Source: Bordetella ansorpii (lineage in GTDB: Bacteria; Pseudomonadota; Gammaproteobacteria; Burkholderiales; Burkholderiaceae_B). Taken from it: DNA of 64,000 nucleotides. The position numbers and the translations under genes were made by a program. The stretch spans positions 186,001 to 250,000 of the forward strand of contig NZ_FKIF01000006.1 of NCBI RefSeq assembly GCF_900078705.1. The letters are read 5' to 3'. Below are positions 53,823 through 64,000 of the stretch, piece after piece. Positions within the stretch are counted from its first letter, which is position 1. The number at the start of each line of letters is the position of its first letter. The notes under the pieces were generated by a model, which saw only the letters and a program-made list of their open reading frames with translations, made no database searches and had not been told where the DNA came from.

Positions 53823-54220
53823 GCTGACCTCCTATGCTGCAAGGACGGAGCATCTTTGCCGCGAACGAACGCGCGCAGGCGCATGGCGTACCGGTTGCGG
53901 CTGGAAAAGACGCAAACAGACGCACCGCGCTGCGGCAACGCAACGGTTCTGGCGGTATGTGTAGCGGGGGGAATGTCCGGTAGCGGCGAAAAGCTGGCTA
54001 ACCGGGAGATGTCCGCATCCTGCGCTGGCAGGACGCGGCAGAGGGATTCTGCGTGTGACCTGTCAGGCAGCGACGTCGATGCAAGATCGACTACTACTGT
54101 CGCCGGAATCGGTATTCACGGAAAGAACCCCTTGGGAATGATAACTTCGAGATCTTACCCGGGTTTGCCCTGATAAACAAGACTCGTAGCTTGATCGCCA
54201 CAATTCCCGGGCAAGGGTTC
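53823..54220. other. Intergenic region between ACT-like gene and CaCA antiporter
   Basis: About 400 bp with no gene recognised on either strand. The part near 54140-54180 is AT-richer and may contain the promoter of the ACT-like gene; no specific site could be assigned. Confidence 0.5.
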
Positions 54221-55228
54221 TCAGCCGTAGAAATGCCAGATCAGATAGCCCGCGAACAGCACGTACAGCCCACCGACCGACGCCAGCGCCGTCACCGTCA
54301 TGGCGCCGCGACGCAGGCGCATCCACAGCAGCGCGATGGACGCCAGCGTGAACAGCCCGGCGGCCCGCAGCGGCGCATCCAGCAGCCACGGCGTCATGAA
54401 AATGGCCATGGCGCTGGGAATAGTCGCCTGGATCATCATCGCGCCCGAGATGTTGGCCAGCGCCAGCCGCTCCTTGCCCTGCCGCACCCAGATCAGCGCG
54501 TTCAGGATCTCGGGCAGCTCGGTCGCCACCGGCGCCAACAGCAACGCGGCCAAGTGCGCGGAGATGCCCATGGCCACGCCCAGCGTCTCGATCTGCTGCA
54601 CGAACACGCGCGACGCGGCGGCGATGACCACCAGCGCCAGCACGGTCTGCGTACAGGCCCAGAACATCGACGGGTCCGTATCGCGGGGGCGCAGCTTCAG
54701 CGGCTCCAGGCCGTCCTCTTCGATGCCGCCGTCATCGTGCGACAGCTCGCGCTTCACATACAGCGCATACACCGCCAGGAACAGGATGCCCAGCCACGGC
54801 TTCCAGGCAAAGGCCAGCAGGCCCAGCGCCACCTTGAGAACGAAGATGCCCATGAACCAACTCTGGTCGCGGGCCAGCCGGCCCTGGTCGGCCTTGATGG
54901 GAATGGATACGCCGACGTGCGCGGCGCGGCGATTGCGCCACAGCGCCAGGCCCACCACGGCATAGGCCACGGTGGCCAGCACCAGCGGGCCACCCATGGC
55001 GGCGCCGACGCCGATGTCTTTCTGCTCGGGGGTGTTGCCGAAGACCACGGCCATGAAGGTCACGGCGCTTTCGGGCAAGGCGGTGCCGAAGGCGGCCAGG
55101 ACGGTGCCGGTGGCCGTGGCGCCCAATGCCATGCGGTGGCCGACCCACTCGACGCCGTTGACGAAGTATTCACAGGCCAGATAGATGATGGCCGCGGACA
55201 GCAGGAAGAGAGACAAATTGAGCAACAT
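54221..55228 (-). CDS. CaCA-superfamily cation antiporter under Mn2+ riboswitch control
   Basis: 335 residues from the ATG at 55228. Two homologous halves, each with the alpha-repeat of Na+/Ca2+ exchangers: GTVLAAFGTALPESAVTFMAV near 50-70 and LLAPVATELPEILNALIWV near 225-245. About ten membrane segments; the charged loop between halves (HDDGGIEEDGLEPLKLRPRD) is cytoplasmic. The upstream yybP-ykoY element makes Mn2+ (or Mn2+/Ca2+) export the likely role, which is inference from the leader. Confidence 0.88.
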   Translation of the reverse strand: MLLNLSLFLLSAAIIYLACEYFVNGVEWVGHRMALGATATGTVLAAFGTALPESAVTFMAVVFGNTPEQKDIGVGAAMGGPLVLATVAYAVVGLALWRNRRAAHVGVSIPIKADQGRLARDQSWFMGIFVLKVALGLLAFAWKPWLGILFLAVYALYVKRELSHDDGGIEEDGLEPLKLRPRDTDPSMFWACTQTVLALVVIAAASRVFVQQIETLGVAMGISAHLAALLLAPVATELPEILNALIWVRQGKERLALANISGAMMIQATIPSAMAIFMTPWLLDAPLRAAGLFTLASIALLWMRLRRGAMTVTALASVGGLYVLFAGYLIWHFYG

Positions 55229-55294
55229 GACGCGCAGCCGGACGAGCGAACACAATGGCGCAACGCGCGGCTCGCCCGGCTGGGGTGAACGCGA

Positions 55295-55440
55295 CGTGGC
55301 CAAAGGTCTCGCCTGGCTGGCCGGGAACCGGTATGAAAGCGGTGCCCGGCAGCTGCCGGCGCCATGGGGTGCAAGACCACCAAGTTTGTTGACGCGGGCT
55401 TTCGCAAAGGCTGCGAAATGGCTACTCCCCGATGGGGTGC
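55295..55440 (-). ncRNA. yybP-ykoY (Mn2+) riboswitch
   Basis: On the minus strand the RNA contains GGGGAGTAGCC (55420-55430), a GC helix, GTCAACAAACTTGG (about 55382-55395), a variable stem and GGCGAGACCTTTGGCC (about 55299-55314). These are the conserved blocks of the manganese-sensing yybP-ykoY family in the correct order. It lies about 70 nt before the CaCA antiporter ATG. A covariance-model search would confirm it and set its ends. Confidence 0.85.
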
Positions 55441-55506
55441 GCGGATTTTAGCAGCACCCACCCCCCCGCTGTCGAGGCCCTTTGCATGATGTGCGGCGCT
55501 GCGGCA

Positions 55507-55546
55507 CGGGTTCAGCGGGCTCAGCGGGCTCAGCGGGTTCAGCGCA
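55507..55546. repeat. 9-bp tandem repeat at the lysR 3' end
   Basis: TTCAGCGGG/CTCAGCGGG occurs three times in tandem, plus a partial fourth copy, across the stop codon of the LysR gene. Short and possibly incidental. Confidence 0.6.
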
Positions 55547-56441
55547 CGGACGGTGTTTCCGAGGCGATCCGCCTGGCGTGCTCGATGAAATAGGCCAGTT
55601 CCGGGCCGGGAACGGCACTGCGCCGGACGATGTAGGTGTGCAACACGGGCGCGGCGGCCTCCAGCGGACGGGCCGCCACGGCATACTTCCTGTTGCCCTG
55701 GAGGTGCGAGGCGGCCATGATCGCCACGCACTTTCCCGCGCTGACCTGGGCCAGCATGAACTCCGCGGTCGCCACGCGGCCCGCGACGAACGGCCGATGC
55801 GGCGTGCGCATCAGCACCTGCTCGACCTGGGCGGAAAACCCGGCGCACCAATCGGGATCGCCCAGCACCAGGGGATAGCTCTTCAACCTGTCCAGCGGGA
55901 CAGCCGCATATTCGAGCAGGGGATGGTCGAGCGGCAACGCGGCGACCAGCGGCTCGCTGAGCACGGGCTCCGTCGTCAATGCGCCATCCGAGCCTGGCAT
56001 GTGAGAGAACCCGGCATCGTAGAGCCCTTCGCGCAGCCCCGCCAGAAGCTGGGCTTCGGACACCTCGAACAGGCGGATCTCGATGCCTGGGAACGCCTCG
56101 TGGCATCGGTTGAGCAGCCTCGGGAACCGCGTCGACGTGCCGAAGTCCGCCTGGGCCACGCGCAACAGGCCGCGATAACCCTGCTTCCAGGATCTGACGG
56201 CATCCTGGCTTTGCTCCAGGGCGGCGAAGACCCGCGGCACGTGCGCCAGGAACACCTTGCCGGCGGACGTCAATTGGATGCTGCGCGTGCTCCTGGCGAA
56301 CAGCCCCACGTCCAGCTCGCGCTCCAGCTCTTTGATGGTGCGGGAAAGCGCCGACTGATCGATGTGCAGCCGCTCGGCCGCCCGCGAGAAATGGAGTGTT
56401 TCCGCGACGACGAGAAAACAACGCAGGTGGCGCAGTTCCAA
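55539..56441 (-). CDS. LysR family transcriptional regulator
   Basis: 300 residues from a TTG start at 56441, chosen because the standard LysR opening ELRHLRCFLVVAETLHFSRA follows immediately and AGGA lies seven bases upstream. The winged helix is at 1-60 (AAERLHIDQSALSRTIKELE) and the substrate-binding domain at about 90-295. It begins 2 bp after the stop of the EamA gene, so the two are cotranscribed rather than divergent as is usual for LysR. Confidence 0.92.
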   Translation of the reverse strand: MELRHLRCFLVVAETLHFSRAAERLHIDQSALSRTIKELERELDVGLFARSTRSIQLTSAGKVFLAHVPRVFAALEQSQDAVRSWKQGYRGLLRVAQADFGTSTRFPRLLNRCHEAFPGIEIRLFEVSEAQLLAGLREGLYDAGFSHMPGSDGALTTEPVLSEPLVAALPLDHPLLEYAAVPLDRLKSYPLVLGDPDWCAGFSAQVEQVLMRTPHRPFVAGRVATAEFMLAQVSAGKCVAIMAASHLQGNRKYAVAARPLEAAAPVLHTYIVRRSAVPGPELAYFIEHARRIASETPSVR

Positions 56442-56443
56442 GG

Positions 56444-57370
56444 CTATTTCCTGGCCTCTCGATTGAATCCGGCGGGGGCGTGTGCACGGCCCGGCGGCCG
56501 GCGGGCGGGTGTGGAATGCTTCAGGATCAGCGCCACGGACAGCACGATCATGCCGCCGCCCGCCAGGATGGCGGGCGTCAGGGCTTCGCCCAGGAAAAGA
56601 ATACCCCAGGCGATTCCGAACAACGGCGTCAGGAATGCCACCATCATCGCCCGGGCAGGGCCGACGTCGCGCAACAGCCGGAAGTACAGCAGGAATCCCA
56701 GGGCGCTGCAGAGCAGTCCCAGGCCGAGCAGGTTCAAGGCGGCGGCGCCACCGAGGGTGCCGGCGGGCGGCGCCAGGACCCACAGCGGCGCCAGCACGGC
56801 CGCGGCCAGCAACTGGCCGCATCCCGCCGAGCCCAGGGGATCCACATGGCTGGCGAAACGCCTGATGTAGACGCCTGCGCCGGCATAGGACGCCGCCGCC
56901 AGCAGGCATGCCAGGACACCGCACAGGAACTTTGCATCCGCCATGGCCGGCGGACCGGCGCCCGTGATGACCGCCACCCCCGCCAGGCCCAGCCCCAGTC
57001 CGACGACCTTGCCGCGCGTGAACGGCTGCCCCAGCCACCACGCGGCGAACACCGTGCCGAACAGCGGCGTGGTGGCATTGATGACAGCCGAATAGGCCGC
57101 CGGCAGGTACTGCGCGGCATAGGCGAACAGCAGGAACGGCAACCCGATGTTGAACACGCCGATCACGCCGTAGTGCCGCCAGTGCCTGCGCCAGGCTGGC
57201 CGGAAGCCGATGAACAGGAAATACAGCGACAGCGCGACGGCGCCGATGGCCACGCGCAGGTCGGCCGTTGCCACGGGGCCGAGCACCGGAGCGAGCACCC
57301 GCATGAAGACGAACGAGGCGCCCCAGACCGCGCTGAGCGCGAGCAGGCGGAACCAGTCGGCGCTGTTCAT
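56444..57370 (-). CDS. EamA-family (DMT) transporter
   Basis: 308 residues, ten membrane segments in two EamA repeats (about 8-140 and 155-285). Repeat landmarks are SAVWGASFVFMRVLAP at the N-terminus, INATTPLFGTVFAAWWLGQP in repeat 1 and AFLTPLFGIAWGILFLGEALTP in repeat 2. Drug/metabolite exporter, substrate unknown. First gene of a unit with lysR. Confidence 0.93.
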   Translation of the reverse strand: MNSADWFRLLALSAVWGASFVFMRVLAPVLGPVATADLRVAIGAVALSLYFLFIGFRPAWRRHWRHYGVIGVFNIGLPFLLFAYAAQYLPAAYSAVINATTPLFGTVFAAWWLGQPFTRGKVVGLGLGLAGVAVITGAGPPAMADAKFLCGVLACLLAAASYAGAGVYIRRFASHVDPLGSAGCGQLLAAAVLAPLWVLAPPAGTLGGAAALNLLGLGLLCSALGFLLYFRLLRDVGPARAMMVAFLTPLFGIAWGILFLGEALTPAILAGGGMIVLSVALILKHSTPARRPPGRAHAPAGFNREARK

Positions 57371-57780
57371 CCGCGCCCTCCGGTCAACCCGCCTTCCAGC
57401 CGGGCCTGGACATCGCGTCCTGCGGGACGATGCATGGCATCACGCTCCAATACCGGGCAAGGCACCCGCCACGCCATGCTATGGGATCGCATCGCTCGAT
57501 TAAGGCCGTTCGGGCCTGGGACGTGGCCGGAATTGCATGGACGGGGTCAGGCGGCTGCGGTGCCTGGCCTCGTGGGCAATGGAGGATGGCGGCCGGGCCT
57601 GCTTTCCCGTGTTCCCGTGTTCCCGTTCGCCCGTTCGCCCGTTCGCCCGTTCGCCCGTTCGCCCGTTCGCCCGTTCGCCCGTTCGCCCGTTCGCCGGGAC
57701 GGCGCGACGCATTTGCCACACCAGCCGCGTCATGCTTCGCGGTAAAGTCGCCGAATCTCCACCTCGACGCCGACGCCGCC
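57371..57780. other. Intergenic region between eamA and pepP
   Basis: About 410 bp. It holds the nine-copy 8-bp tandem repeat at 57623-57694. I see no independent gene. An open frame runs through the repeat into pepP but lacks typical protein character before the pepP ATG. Confidence 0.6.
57623..57694 (+). repeat. Nine perfect copies of an 8-bp repeat (CCGTTCGC)
   Basis: CCGTTCGC is repeated nine times without a mismatch, preceded by two degenerate units (CCCGTGTT type). It ends 86 bp before the pepP ATG. Such arrays change copy number by slippage and can alter promoter spacing. The unit length is not a multiple of three. Confidence 0.95.
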
Positions 57781-59121
57781 ATGTCCCTTCCGCCCAACGA
57801 CATCACACCGTTCCAGCAGCGCCGCGCCCGCCTGCTGGCGCGGATGCGCGCACAGGGCGGTGGCATCGCCGTGCTGCCCACGGCACCGGCCGCCATGCGC
57901 AACCGCGACGCCGAGCATCCCTATCGTCATGACAGCGACTTCTATTATCTGAGCGGCTTCATCGAGCCCGAGGCCTGGCTGGTCCTGATCGCGGGCGCGG
58001 ATGACCGTTCTCTGCTGTTCTGCCGGCCCCGCCATCCCGAGCAAGAAATCTGGGAAGGCCTGCGCTGGGGCCCCGAGGCGGCGGCCGAACGTTTCGGCTT
58101 CGACGACGCGCACAGCATCGAGACGCTGGACCAGGTGCTGCCCGACCTGCTGCTGGACCAGCCCGCGCTGTATGCGCCGATGGGGCTGGACGACACGCGC
58201 GGCAAGCAAATGCGAGGCTGGCTGGCGGCTGCCCGGGGCCGGGCACGCGCAGGCCGCCGCGCGCCCGAGCAATGGCGCGACCTGGGCGTTGCGCTGGCCG
58301 AGATGCGGCTGATCAAGGATCCCGACGAGATCGCCGCCATGCGCCGCGCGGCGCGCATCTCCGCGGGCGCCCACGCACGGGCCATGCGCGCGGCCCGCCC
58401 AGGCATGCACGAGTACGAGCTGGAAGCCGAGCTGTTATATGAATTCCGCCGCCATGGCGCCCAGGCGCCCGCCTACGGCAGCATCGTGGCCGCCGGCGCC
58501 AACGCCTGCGTGCTGCACTATCCCGCCGGCGACGCGGTGATGAAGGATGGCGACCTGGTGCTGATCGACGCGGGCTGCGAGTTCGACAGCTACGCCGCCG
58601 ACATCACCCGCACGTTTCCCGTGAACGGCCGCTACAGCGGCCCGCAACGCGCCCTGTACGACCTGACGGTGGCCGCGCAGGAAGCGGCGGCGCAGGTCAC
58701 GCGGCCCGGCAGGTCGTTCAACGACGGCCACCTGGCGGCGCTGCGCGTGCTGGCCCAGGGACTGATCGACGAGAAACTGCTGGAAGGATCGCTGGACGGC
58801 GTGCTGGAATCGGGCGCGTACTCGCGCTTCTACATGCATCGCACGGGCCATTGGCTGGGGCTTGACGTGCACGATGCCGGCGATTACCGCGAACCCGGCC
58901 CGATCGGCGAGGAGCGGCCCTGGCGCATGCTGCAGCCGGGCATGGTGCTGACGATCGAGCCGGGTCTCTACGTGCGGCCCGCCGATGACGTGCCGGCGCG
59001 CTTCTGGGACATCGGCATCCGCACCGAGGACGACGCCCTGGTCACCGACACAGGATGCGAACTGCTCACGCGCGGCGTGCCGGTGGATGCGCGCGAGATC
59101 GAGGCGCTGATGCGGGAATGA
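57781..59121 (+). CDS. pepP: Xaa-Pro aminopeptidase P
   Basis: 446 residues from the ATG at 57781. Manganese metallopeptidase removing an N-terminal residue before Pro. N-terminal AMP_N domain (about 5-150) with YRHDSDFYYLSGF, then the pita-bread domain: metal ligands in DAGCEFDSYAADITRTFP (both Asp), the His in HRTGHWLGLDVHD, the Glu in LTIEPGLYV and the last Glu in GIRTEDD. Normal family length. Precedes a small membrane-protein gene and the ubiH-like gene. Confidence 0.96.
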   Translation: MSLPPNDITPFQQRRARLLARMRAQGGGIAVLPTAPAAMRNRDAEHPYRHDSDFYYLSGFIEPEAWLVLIAGADDRSLLFCRPRHPEQEIWEGLRWGPEAAAERFGFDDAHSIETLDQVLPDLLLDQPALYAPMGLDDTRGKQMRGWLAAARGRARAGRRAPEQWRDLGVALAEMRLIKDPDEIAAMRRAARISAGAHARAMRAARPGMHEYELEAELLYEFRRHGAQAPAYGSIVAAGANACVLHYPAGDAVMKDGDLVLIDAGCEFDSYAADITRTFPVNGRYSGPQRALYDLTVAAQEAAAQVTRPGRSFNDGHLAALRVLAQGLIDEKLLEGSLDGVLESGAYSRFYMHRTGHWLGLDVHDAGDYREPGPIGEERPWRMLQPGMVLTIEPGLYVRPADDVPARFWDIGIRTEDDALVTDTGCELLTRGVPVDAREIEALMRE

Positions 59122-59202
59122 AGGCGATCGCGGGCCTGGCGGGCGCAGGCTCCAGGGCCGGCACGTCCCCCCCATCGGCCGCCGCTTGCGGCAGCCCGCC
59201 CA

Positions 59203-59664
59203 CTACAACACGTAGCCGTCCAGCCAGCCCATCGCGGTCCAGGTGTAGACCACCACCATCGCGATGGCGAACATCGCCACGATGGCGCCCGCCATGCAGC
59301 CGAAGATCGCCACCAGCACGGGGCCCCAGCCGGTGTGCGTGACCCGGCCCAGGCCGGGATTGCACAGGCGGTCGAACTTCTCGTCGGGCATCAGGCTGTA
59401 GACCACGCCCTCGATGAAGCCCGCGACGGCGGGAATGAACAGCACGAAGAAGACGGGATTGTCGTACCAGGGGGTGAAGAACTGCGCGCCGGCCAGACAC
59501 AGGCAGCAGAGCAGCGTCACCAGCCAGGCGTGCCGGCGCCCCAGGTACCACCAGTGCACGCCCAGCCAACCCAGGCCGCAGGCCAGCAGGCCCAAGGCAA
59601 CCTTGCCGCGCGCGCGGCGCGGCGCAGCCACGGAGAACGTCGGCATGGACGGCGTAGGGGTCAT
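59203..59664 (-). CDS. TM2/NINE-like small membrane protein
   Basis: 153 residues from the ATG at 59664. Three to four hydrophobic segments; the first pair has the TM2 pattern KVALGLLACGLGWLGVHWWYLGRR, followed by PAVAGFIEGVVYSLM and a Trp-ending C-terminal helix. Role unknown. Confidence 0.8.
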   Translation of the reverse strand: MTPTPSMPTFSVAAPRRARGKVALGLLACGLGWLGVHWWYLGRRHAWLVTLLCCLCLAGAQFFTPWYDNPVFFVLFIPAVAGFIEGVVYSLMPDEKFDRLCNPGLGRVTHTGWGPVLVAIFGCMAGAIVAMFAIAMVVVYTWTAMGWLDGYVL

Positions 59665-59807
59665 CGTCACTGGCTCCACTTGAGGATCGTCGTGGCGGGC
59701 GCGGGCCCGCACGCATCGGACTGTCCTGGCCCGTGGCGGCGCTGCCGCCGCATGCTCGCCCGTGTCCGACCTGGGGATTGTAGCCATCGGGCAGTAAAAT
59801 CGCCCGC

Positions 59808-60965
59808 ATGAATGCTCCCGCCTACGATATCGCGGTGCTCGGCGCCGGCCCCGTCGGGCAGGTGCTGGCGCTGCTGCTGGCGCGCCTGGCGCCAGAACCC
59901 GCTCGCATCGCGCTGCTGCAAGGCGACGCCGCCCAGTCGCCTCGCGACCCGGCCGCCGATCCGCGCGTGCTGGCGCTGAACCACGGCAGCCGCGTGCTGC
60001 TGGATGCGTTGCGGGCCTGGCCCGCGCGCGCGGCCGACATCCGCCACATCCACGTGTCCCAATGCGGCCGGCTGGGCCGCACCCTGATCGACCACCGCGA
60101 TTTCGGCGTGCCCGAGCTGGGCAGCACGGTGGGCTACGCCGGACTGCACGCCCGCCTGCAGGAACGCGTGGCGGCCAGCGGCGTCACCGTGCTCAATGGC
60201 CCGCCGGCGCGGGTGCTGTCGCAGGATGGCGGCGGCGCGCGCATCGAGCAGGGCCAGAACGTCCTTACCAGTTCCGTGGCCGTGCTGTGCGATGGCGCGG
60301 GCGGCCAGGACGTGCGGCGCGACTACGGACAGCATGCCGTGCTGACCAGCGCGCGCGCCACCCTGCCGCGCAACGGCTGGGCCTACGAGCGCTTCACCCG
60401 CGAAGGCCCGCTGGCCATGCTGCCGCACCCGCAGGCGGCCGACACGTATTCCGTGGTGTGGTGCTGTACCCCCGGCCGCGCCGCCGAACTGGCGCAACGG
60501 GACGACGCGGCGTTCTCCGCCGAACTCGCCCAGGCCTTCGGCACCCGGCTGGGGCGCCTGCACAGCCAGGCGCCGCGCCATGTCTTCCCCCTCGAACTCA
60601 AAGCCCGCCAGTCGCAGGCGCAGGGCCGGGTGGCCATCATCGGCAACGCCGCGCAGACGCTGCACCCCGTGGCCGGCCAGGGCTTGAACCTGGGTCTGCG
60701 CGATGCCGCGCAACTGGCGCAGGCGCTGGGGGGCTGGCTGGCCTCCCCCCAGGGCGATCCCGCTGCCTTGCTGGCGGACTTCGCCCGGACGCGCCGCGCG
60801 GACCGCTGGGTCACGGCCGGCCTGACCGACCTGATGCCGCGCCTGTTCGCCACCGGCCTGGCCCCGGTGGAACACGCCTGCGGCCTGGCGCTGCTGGCGC
60901 TGGATGTGACGCCGCCGCTGCGCGCGCCGCTGGCGCGGCACCTGTTGCAAGGCTTGCGCGCCTGA
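59808..60965 (+). CDS. UbiH/UbiF-family FAD monooxygenase
   Basis: 385 residues. FAD-dependent hydroxylase of the ubiquinone-biosynthesis group. Rossmann motif GAGPVG near 12-17 (DIAVLGAGPVGQVLALLLAR), the later GNAAQTLHPVAGQGLNLGLRDA near 283-304 (the second FAD motif). The particular ring position hydroxylated cannot be fixed from sequence. It lies 5' of dusB, as in Bordetella. Confidence 0.92.
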   Translation: MNAPAYDIAVLGAGPVGQVLALLLARLAPEPARIALLQGDAAQSPRDPAADPRVLALNHGSRVLLDALRAWPARAADIRHIHVSQCGRLGRTLIDHRDFGVPELGSTVGYAGLHARLQERVAASGVTVLNGPPARVLSQDGGGARIEQGQNVLTSSVAVLCDGAGGQDVRRDYGQHAVLTSARATLPRNGWAYERFTREGPLAMLPHPQAADTYSVVWCCTPGRAAELAQRDDAAFSAELAQAFGTRLGRLHSQAPRHVFPLELKARQSQAQGRVAIIGNAAQTLHPVAGQGLNLGLRDAAQLAQALGGWLASPQGDPAALLADFARTRRADRWVTAGLTDLMPRLFATGLAPVEHACGLALLALDVTPPLRAPLARHLLQGLRA

Positions 60966-61080
60966 TTTGACCGGTCACATGGCCTGCCGTGTCCCACCCC
61001 CGCCACGGAATCAACTGGTAACCCGGCATTTGACCGATGTCCTAAATAAGGGCCAAAACAAGCGGGGCTAAAATCCCGCG

Positions 61081-62109
61081 ATGCGTATCGGCCCCTGGAC
61101 TCTGCACAACAACGTATTGGTCGCCCCCATGGCGGGCGTGACCGACCGTCCCTATCGCCAACTGTGCAAACGGCTGGGCGCGGGCTATGCCGTCTCCGAG
61201 ATGGCGGCCAGCAACCCGCGCCTGTGGGACAGCGTCAAGACCTCGCGGCGCCTGAACCACGACGGCGAGATCGATCCCGTCTCGGTGCAGATCGCCGGCG
61301 CCGATCCCGCCATGATGGCCGAGGCCGCCGCGTTCAACGTCTCGCGCGGCGCGCGCATCATCGACATCAACATGGGGTGCCCGGTCAAGAAGGTCTGCAA
61401 CCTGGCCAGCGGCTCGGCGCTGCTGCGCCACGAAGACCTGATCGCCCGCATCCTGGATGCCGTGGTGGGCGCCTGCGCGCCCCTGGGCATCCCCGTCACC
61501 CTGAAAACCCGCACCGGCTGGGACCGCGCCAGCCGCAACGCCGTGCGCGTGGCCCTCCTGGCGCAGGAAGCCGGCATCGCCGCCCTGACGCTGCATGGCC
61601 GCACGCGCGCCGACCTGTACACCGGCGAAGCCGAATACGACACCATCCGTGAAGTCAAGGCCGCCCTGCGGATTCCCGTGGTCGCCAACGGAGATATCGA
61701 CTCGCCCGAGAAGGCCCGGGCCGTCCTGGATTACACTGGCGCCGATGCGGTGATGGTTGGCCGCGCGGCGCAGGGACGTCCCTGGATCTTCCGCGAGATC
61801 GACCATTACCTTCGAACCGGCGCAAAGCTGCCGCCCCCCACGACGGCCGAAATGCGCGACCTTTTGCTGGAACACCTCGACGATCACTACCGCTTCTATG
61901 GCGAGCACACGGGCGTTCGCACCGCGCGCAAGCACATAGGCTGGTACCTCGAAGGCCTGCCCGAGGCCGAGGAATTCCGGGGCCGCATGAACCAGATCGA
62001 CAACACCGCCGACCAGGCGCGCGCGGTGTCGTCATGGTTCGAGGACCTGGTGCGTGCAGAGGCCGCCGCCCGACCCGCGGGCGCAGCACCGATTCCGCTG
62101 GCGGCCTGA
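61081..62109 (+). CDS. dusB: tRNA-dihydrouridine synthase B
   Basis: 342 residues. FMN enzyme reducing uridine in the tRNA D-loop. Signatures: APMAGVTDRPYR near 16-27, INMGCPVKKVCNLASGSALL (catalytic Cys), TLKTRTGWD, LHGRTRADLYTG and GADAVMVGRAAQGRPWIFREI. It forms the classic dusB-fis pair with the next gene. Confidence 0.97.
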   Translation: MRIGPWTLHNNVLVAPMAGVTDRPYRQLCKRLGAGYAVSEMAASNPRLWDSVKTSRRLNHDGEIDPVSVQIAGADPAMMAEAAAFNVSRGARIIDINMGCPVKKVCNLASGSALLRHEDLIARILDAVVGACAPLGIPVTLKTRTGWDRASRNAVRVALLAQEAGIAALTLHGRTRADLYTGEAEYDTIREVKAALRIPVVANGDIDSPEKARAVLDYTGADAVMVGRAAQGRPWIFREIDHYLRTGAKLPPPTTAEMRDLLLEHLDDHYRFYGEHTGVRTARKHIGWYLEGLPEAEEFRGRMNQIDNTADQARAVSSWFEDLVRAEAAARPAGAAPIPLAA

Positions 62110-62161
62110 GCCGACCGCCCGCAACCTCCATTCATACATACAACAAACAATCGATCTGTAT

Positions 62162-62401
62162 ATGAGCAAGCAAGATGTTCTCCAAGAATGCGTCCGTGCC
62201 AGCCTGGAGCGCTATTTCGAGGACCTGGGCGATTCCGAGCCGCACGACATGTGGGACATGGTGATGCGCTGCGTCGAACGCCCCGTCCTGGAAGTGGCCC
62301 TGGAGCGCGCCGGCGGCAATCAGTCGCGTGCCTCGGAGATGCTTGGCATCACCCGCAATACCCTGCGCAAGAAGCTGCTTGCGCACAATATCCAGCTCTG
62401 A
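62162..62401 (+). CDS. fis: Fis family DNA-binding protein
   Basis: 79 residues from the ATG at 62162. Nucleoid protein that bends DNA and activates rRNA and other promoters. The C-terminal HTH is [21 protein letters not shown] (about 52-72). Betaproteobacterial Fis lacks the longer N-terminal beta-hairpin of the E. coli protein. Located 52 bp after dusB. Confidence 0.96.
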   Translation: MSKQDVLQECVRASLERYFEDLGDSEPHDMWDMVMRCVERPVLEVALERAGGNQSRASEMLGITRNTLRKKLLAHNIQL

Positions 62402-62417
62402 TCCGATCCTTCCGCCC

Positions 62418-64000
<1,583 letters not shown>

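Noticed and set aside
57623-57694. CRISPR array
   Set aside because: The repeat is a contiguous 8-bp unit without spacers.
57430-57780. N-terminal extension of pepP through the 8-bp repeat
   Set aside because: The family start is the ATG at 57781; upstream residues are repeat-derived and lack similarity to aminopeptidase P.

Overview
The window is about 65% GC and looks like an Alcaligenaceae betaproteobacterium of the Bordetella/Achromobacter type. Pointers are a Bug-type tricarboxylate receptor, a phasin, the ubiH-like/dusB/fis/purH order, the aat-bpt-pyrD cluster and the codon usage. I cannot name the species. No tRNA, rRNA, CRISPR array or complete insertion sequence was seen.

Positions 1-27,900 are accessory and hold the main discovery. 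Read from high to low coordinates on the minus strand they encode: a second ECF sigma factor; a barrel-less receptor-like protein (STN plus TonB-C); an ECF sigma factor; a FecR-type anti-sigma factor; two paralogous Phd/transposase-N fusion proteins; a type II secretion operon (gspG-K-L-M-D-E-F) with a lipoprotein secretin; three DING/PstS-like secreted phosphate-binding proteins; and the first 3036 codons of a giant TpsA adhesin that runs off the left edge. As far as I recall, the same components make up the Pseudomonas aeruginosa PUMA3 block (vreAIR, hxc, the DING protein LapC, pdtA, phdA). I read this as a betaproteobacterial version with three DING genes, two sigma factors and two PhdA-like proteins.

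A bipartite promoter-like element, GTNCGS-N18-GTCAY or a close variant, lies before tpsA, two DING genes, sigma factor 2, fecR and both phd-like genes, always with the same spacing. It falls into two sub-types, one on secreted cargo and one on regulators/machinery, which would fit two sigma factors. A Pho-box-like repeat and a perfect 11-bp tandem repeat lie upstream of the vreA-like gene. This suggests a phosphate-starvation cascade, which is inference.

Positions 28,100-64,000 are mostly chromosomal housekeeping: nitroreductase, GntR regulator, DUF427 protein, Nudix hydrolase, aat, bpt, pyrD, phasin, Bug receptor, IclR regulator with an AbrB-like membrane protein, CinA-like protein, EI24 protein, thioredoxin-like protein, RhlE helicase, AzlCD, zf-CHCC protein, YheT-like hydrolase, BepA-like protease, galU, CtaG-like protein, porin, MgtA-type ATPase with a small ACT-like partner, a CaCA antiporter behind a yybP-ykoY riboswitch, LysR/EamA pair, pepP behind a nine-copy 8-bp repeat, a TM2-like protein, a UbiH-like hydroxylase, dusB, fis and purH (cut at the right edge).
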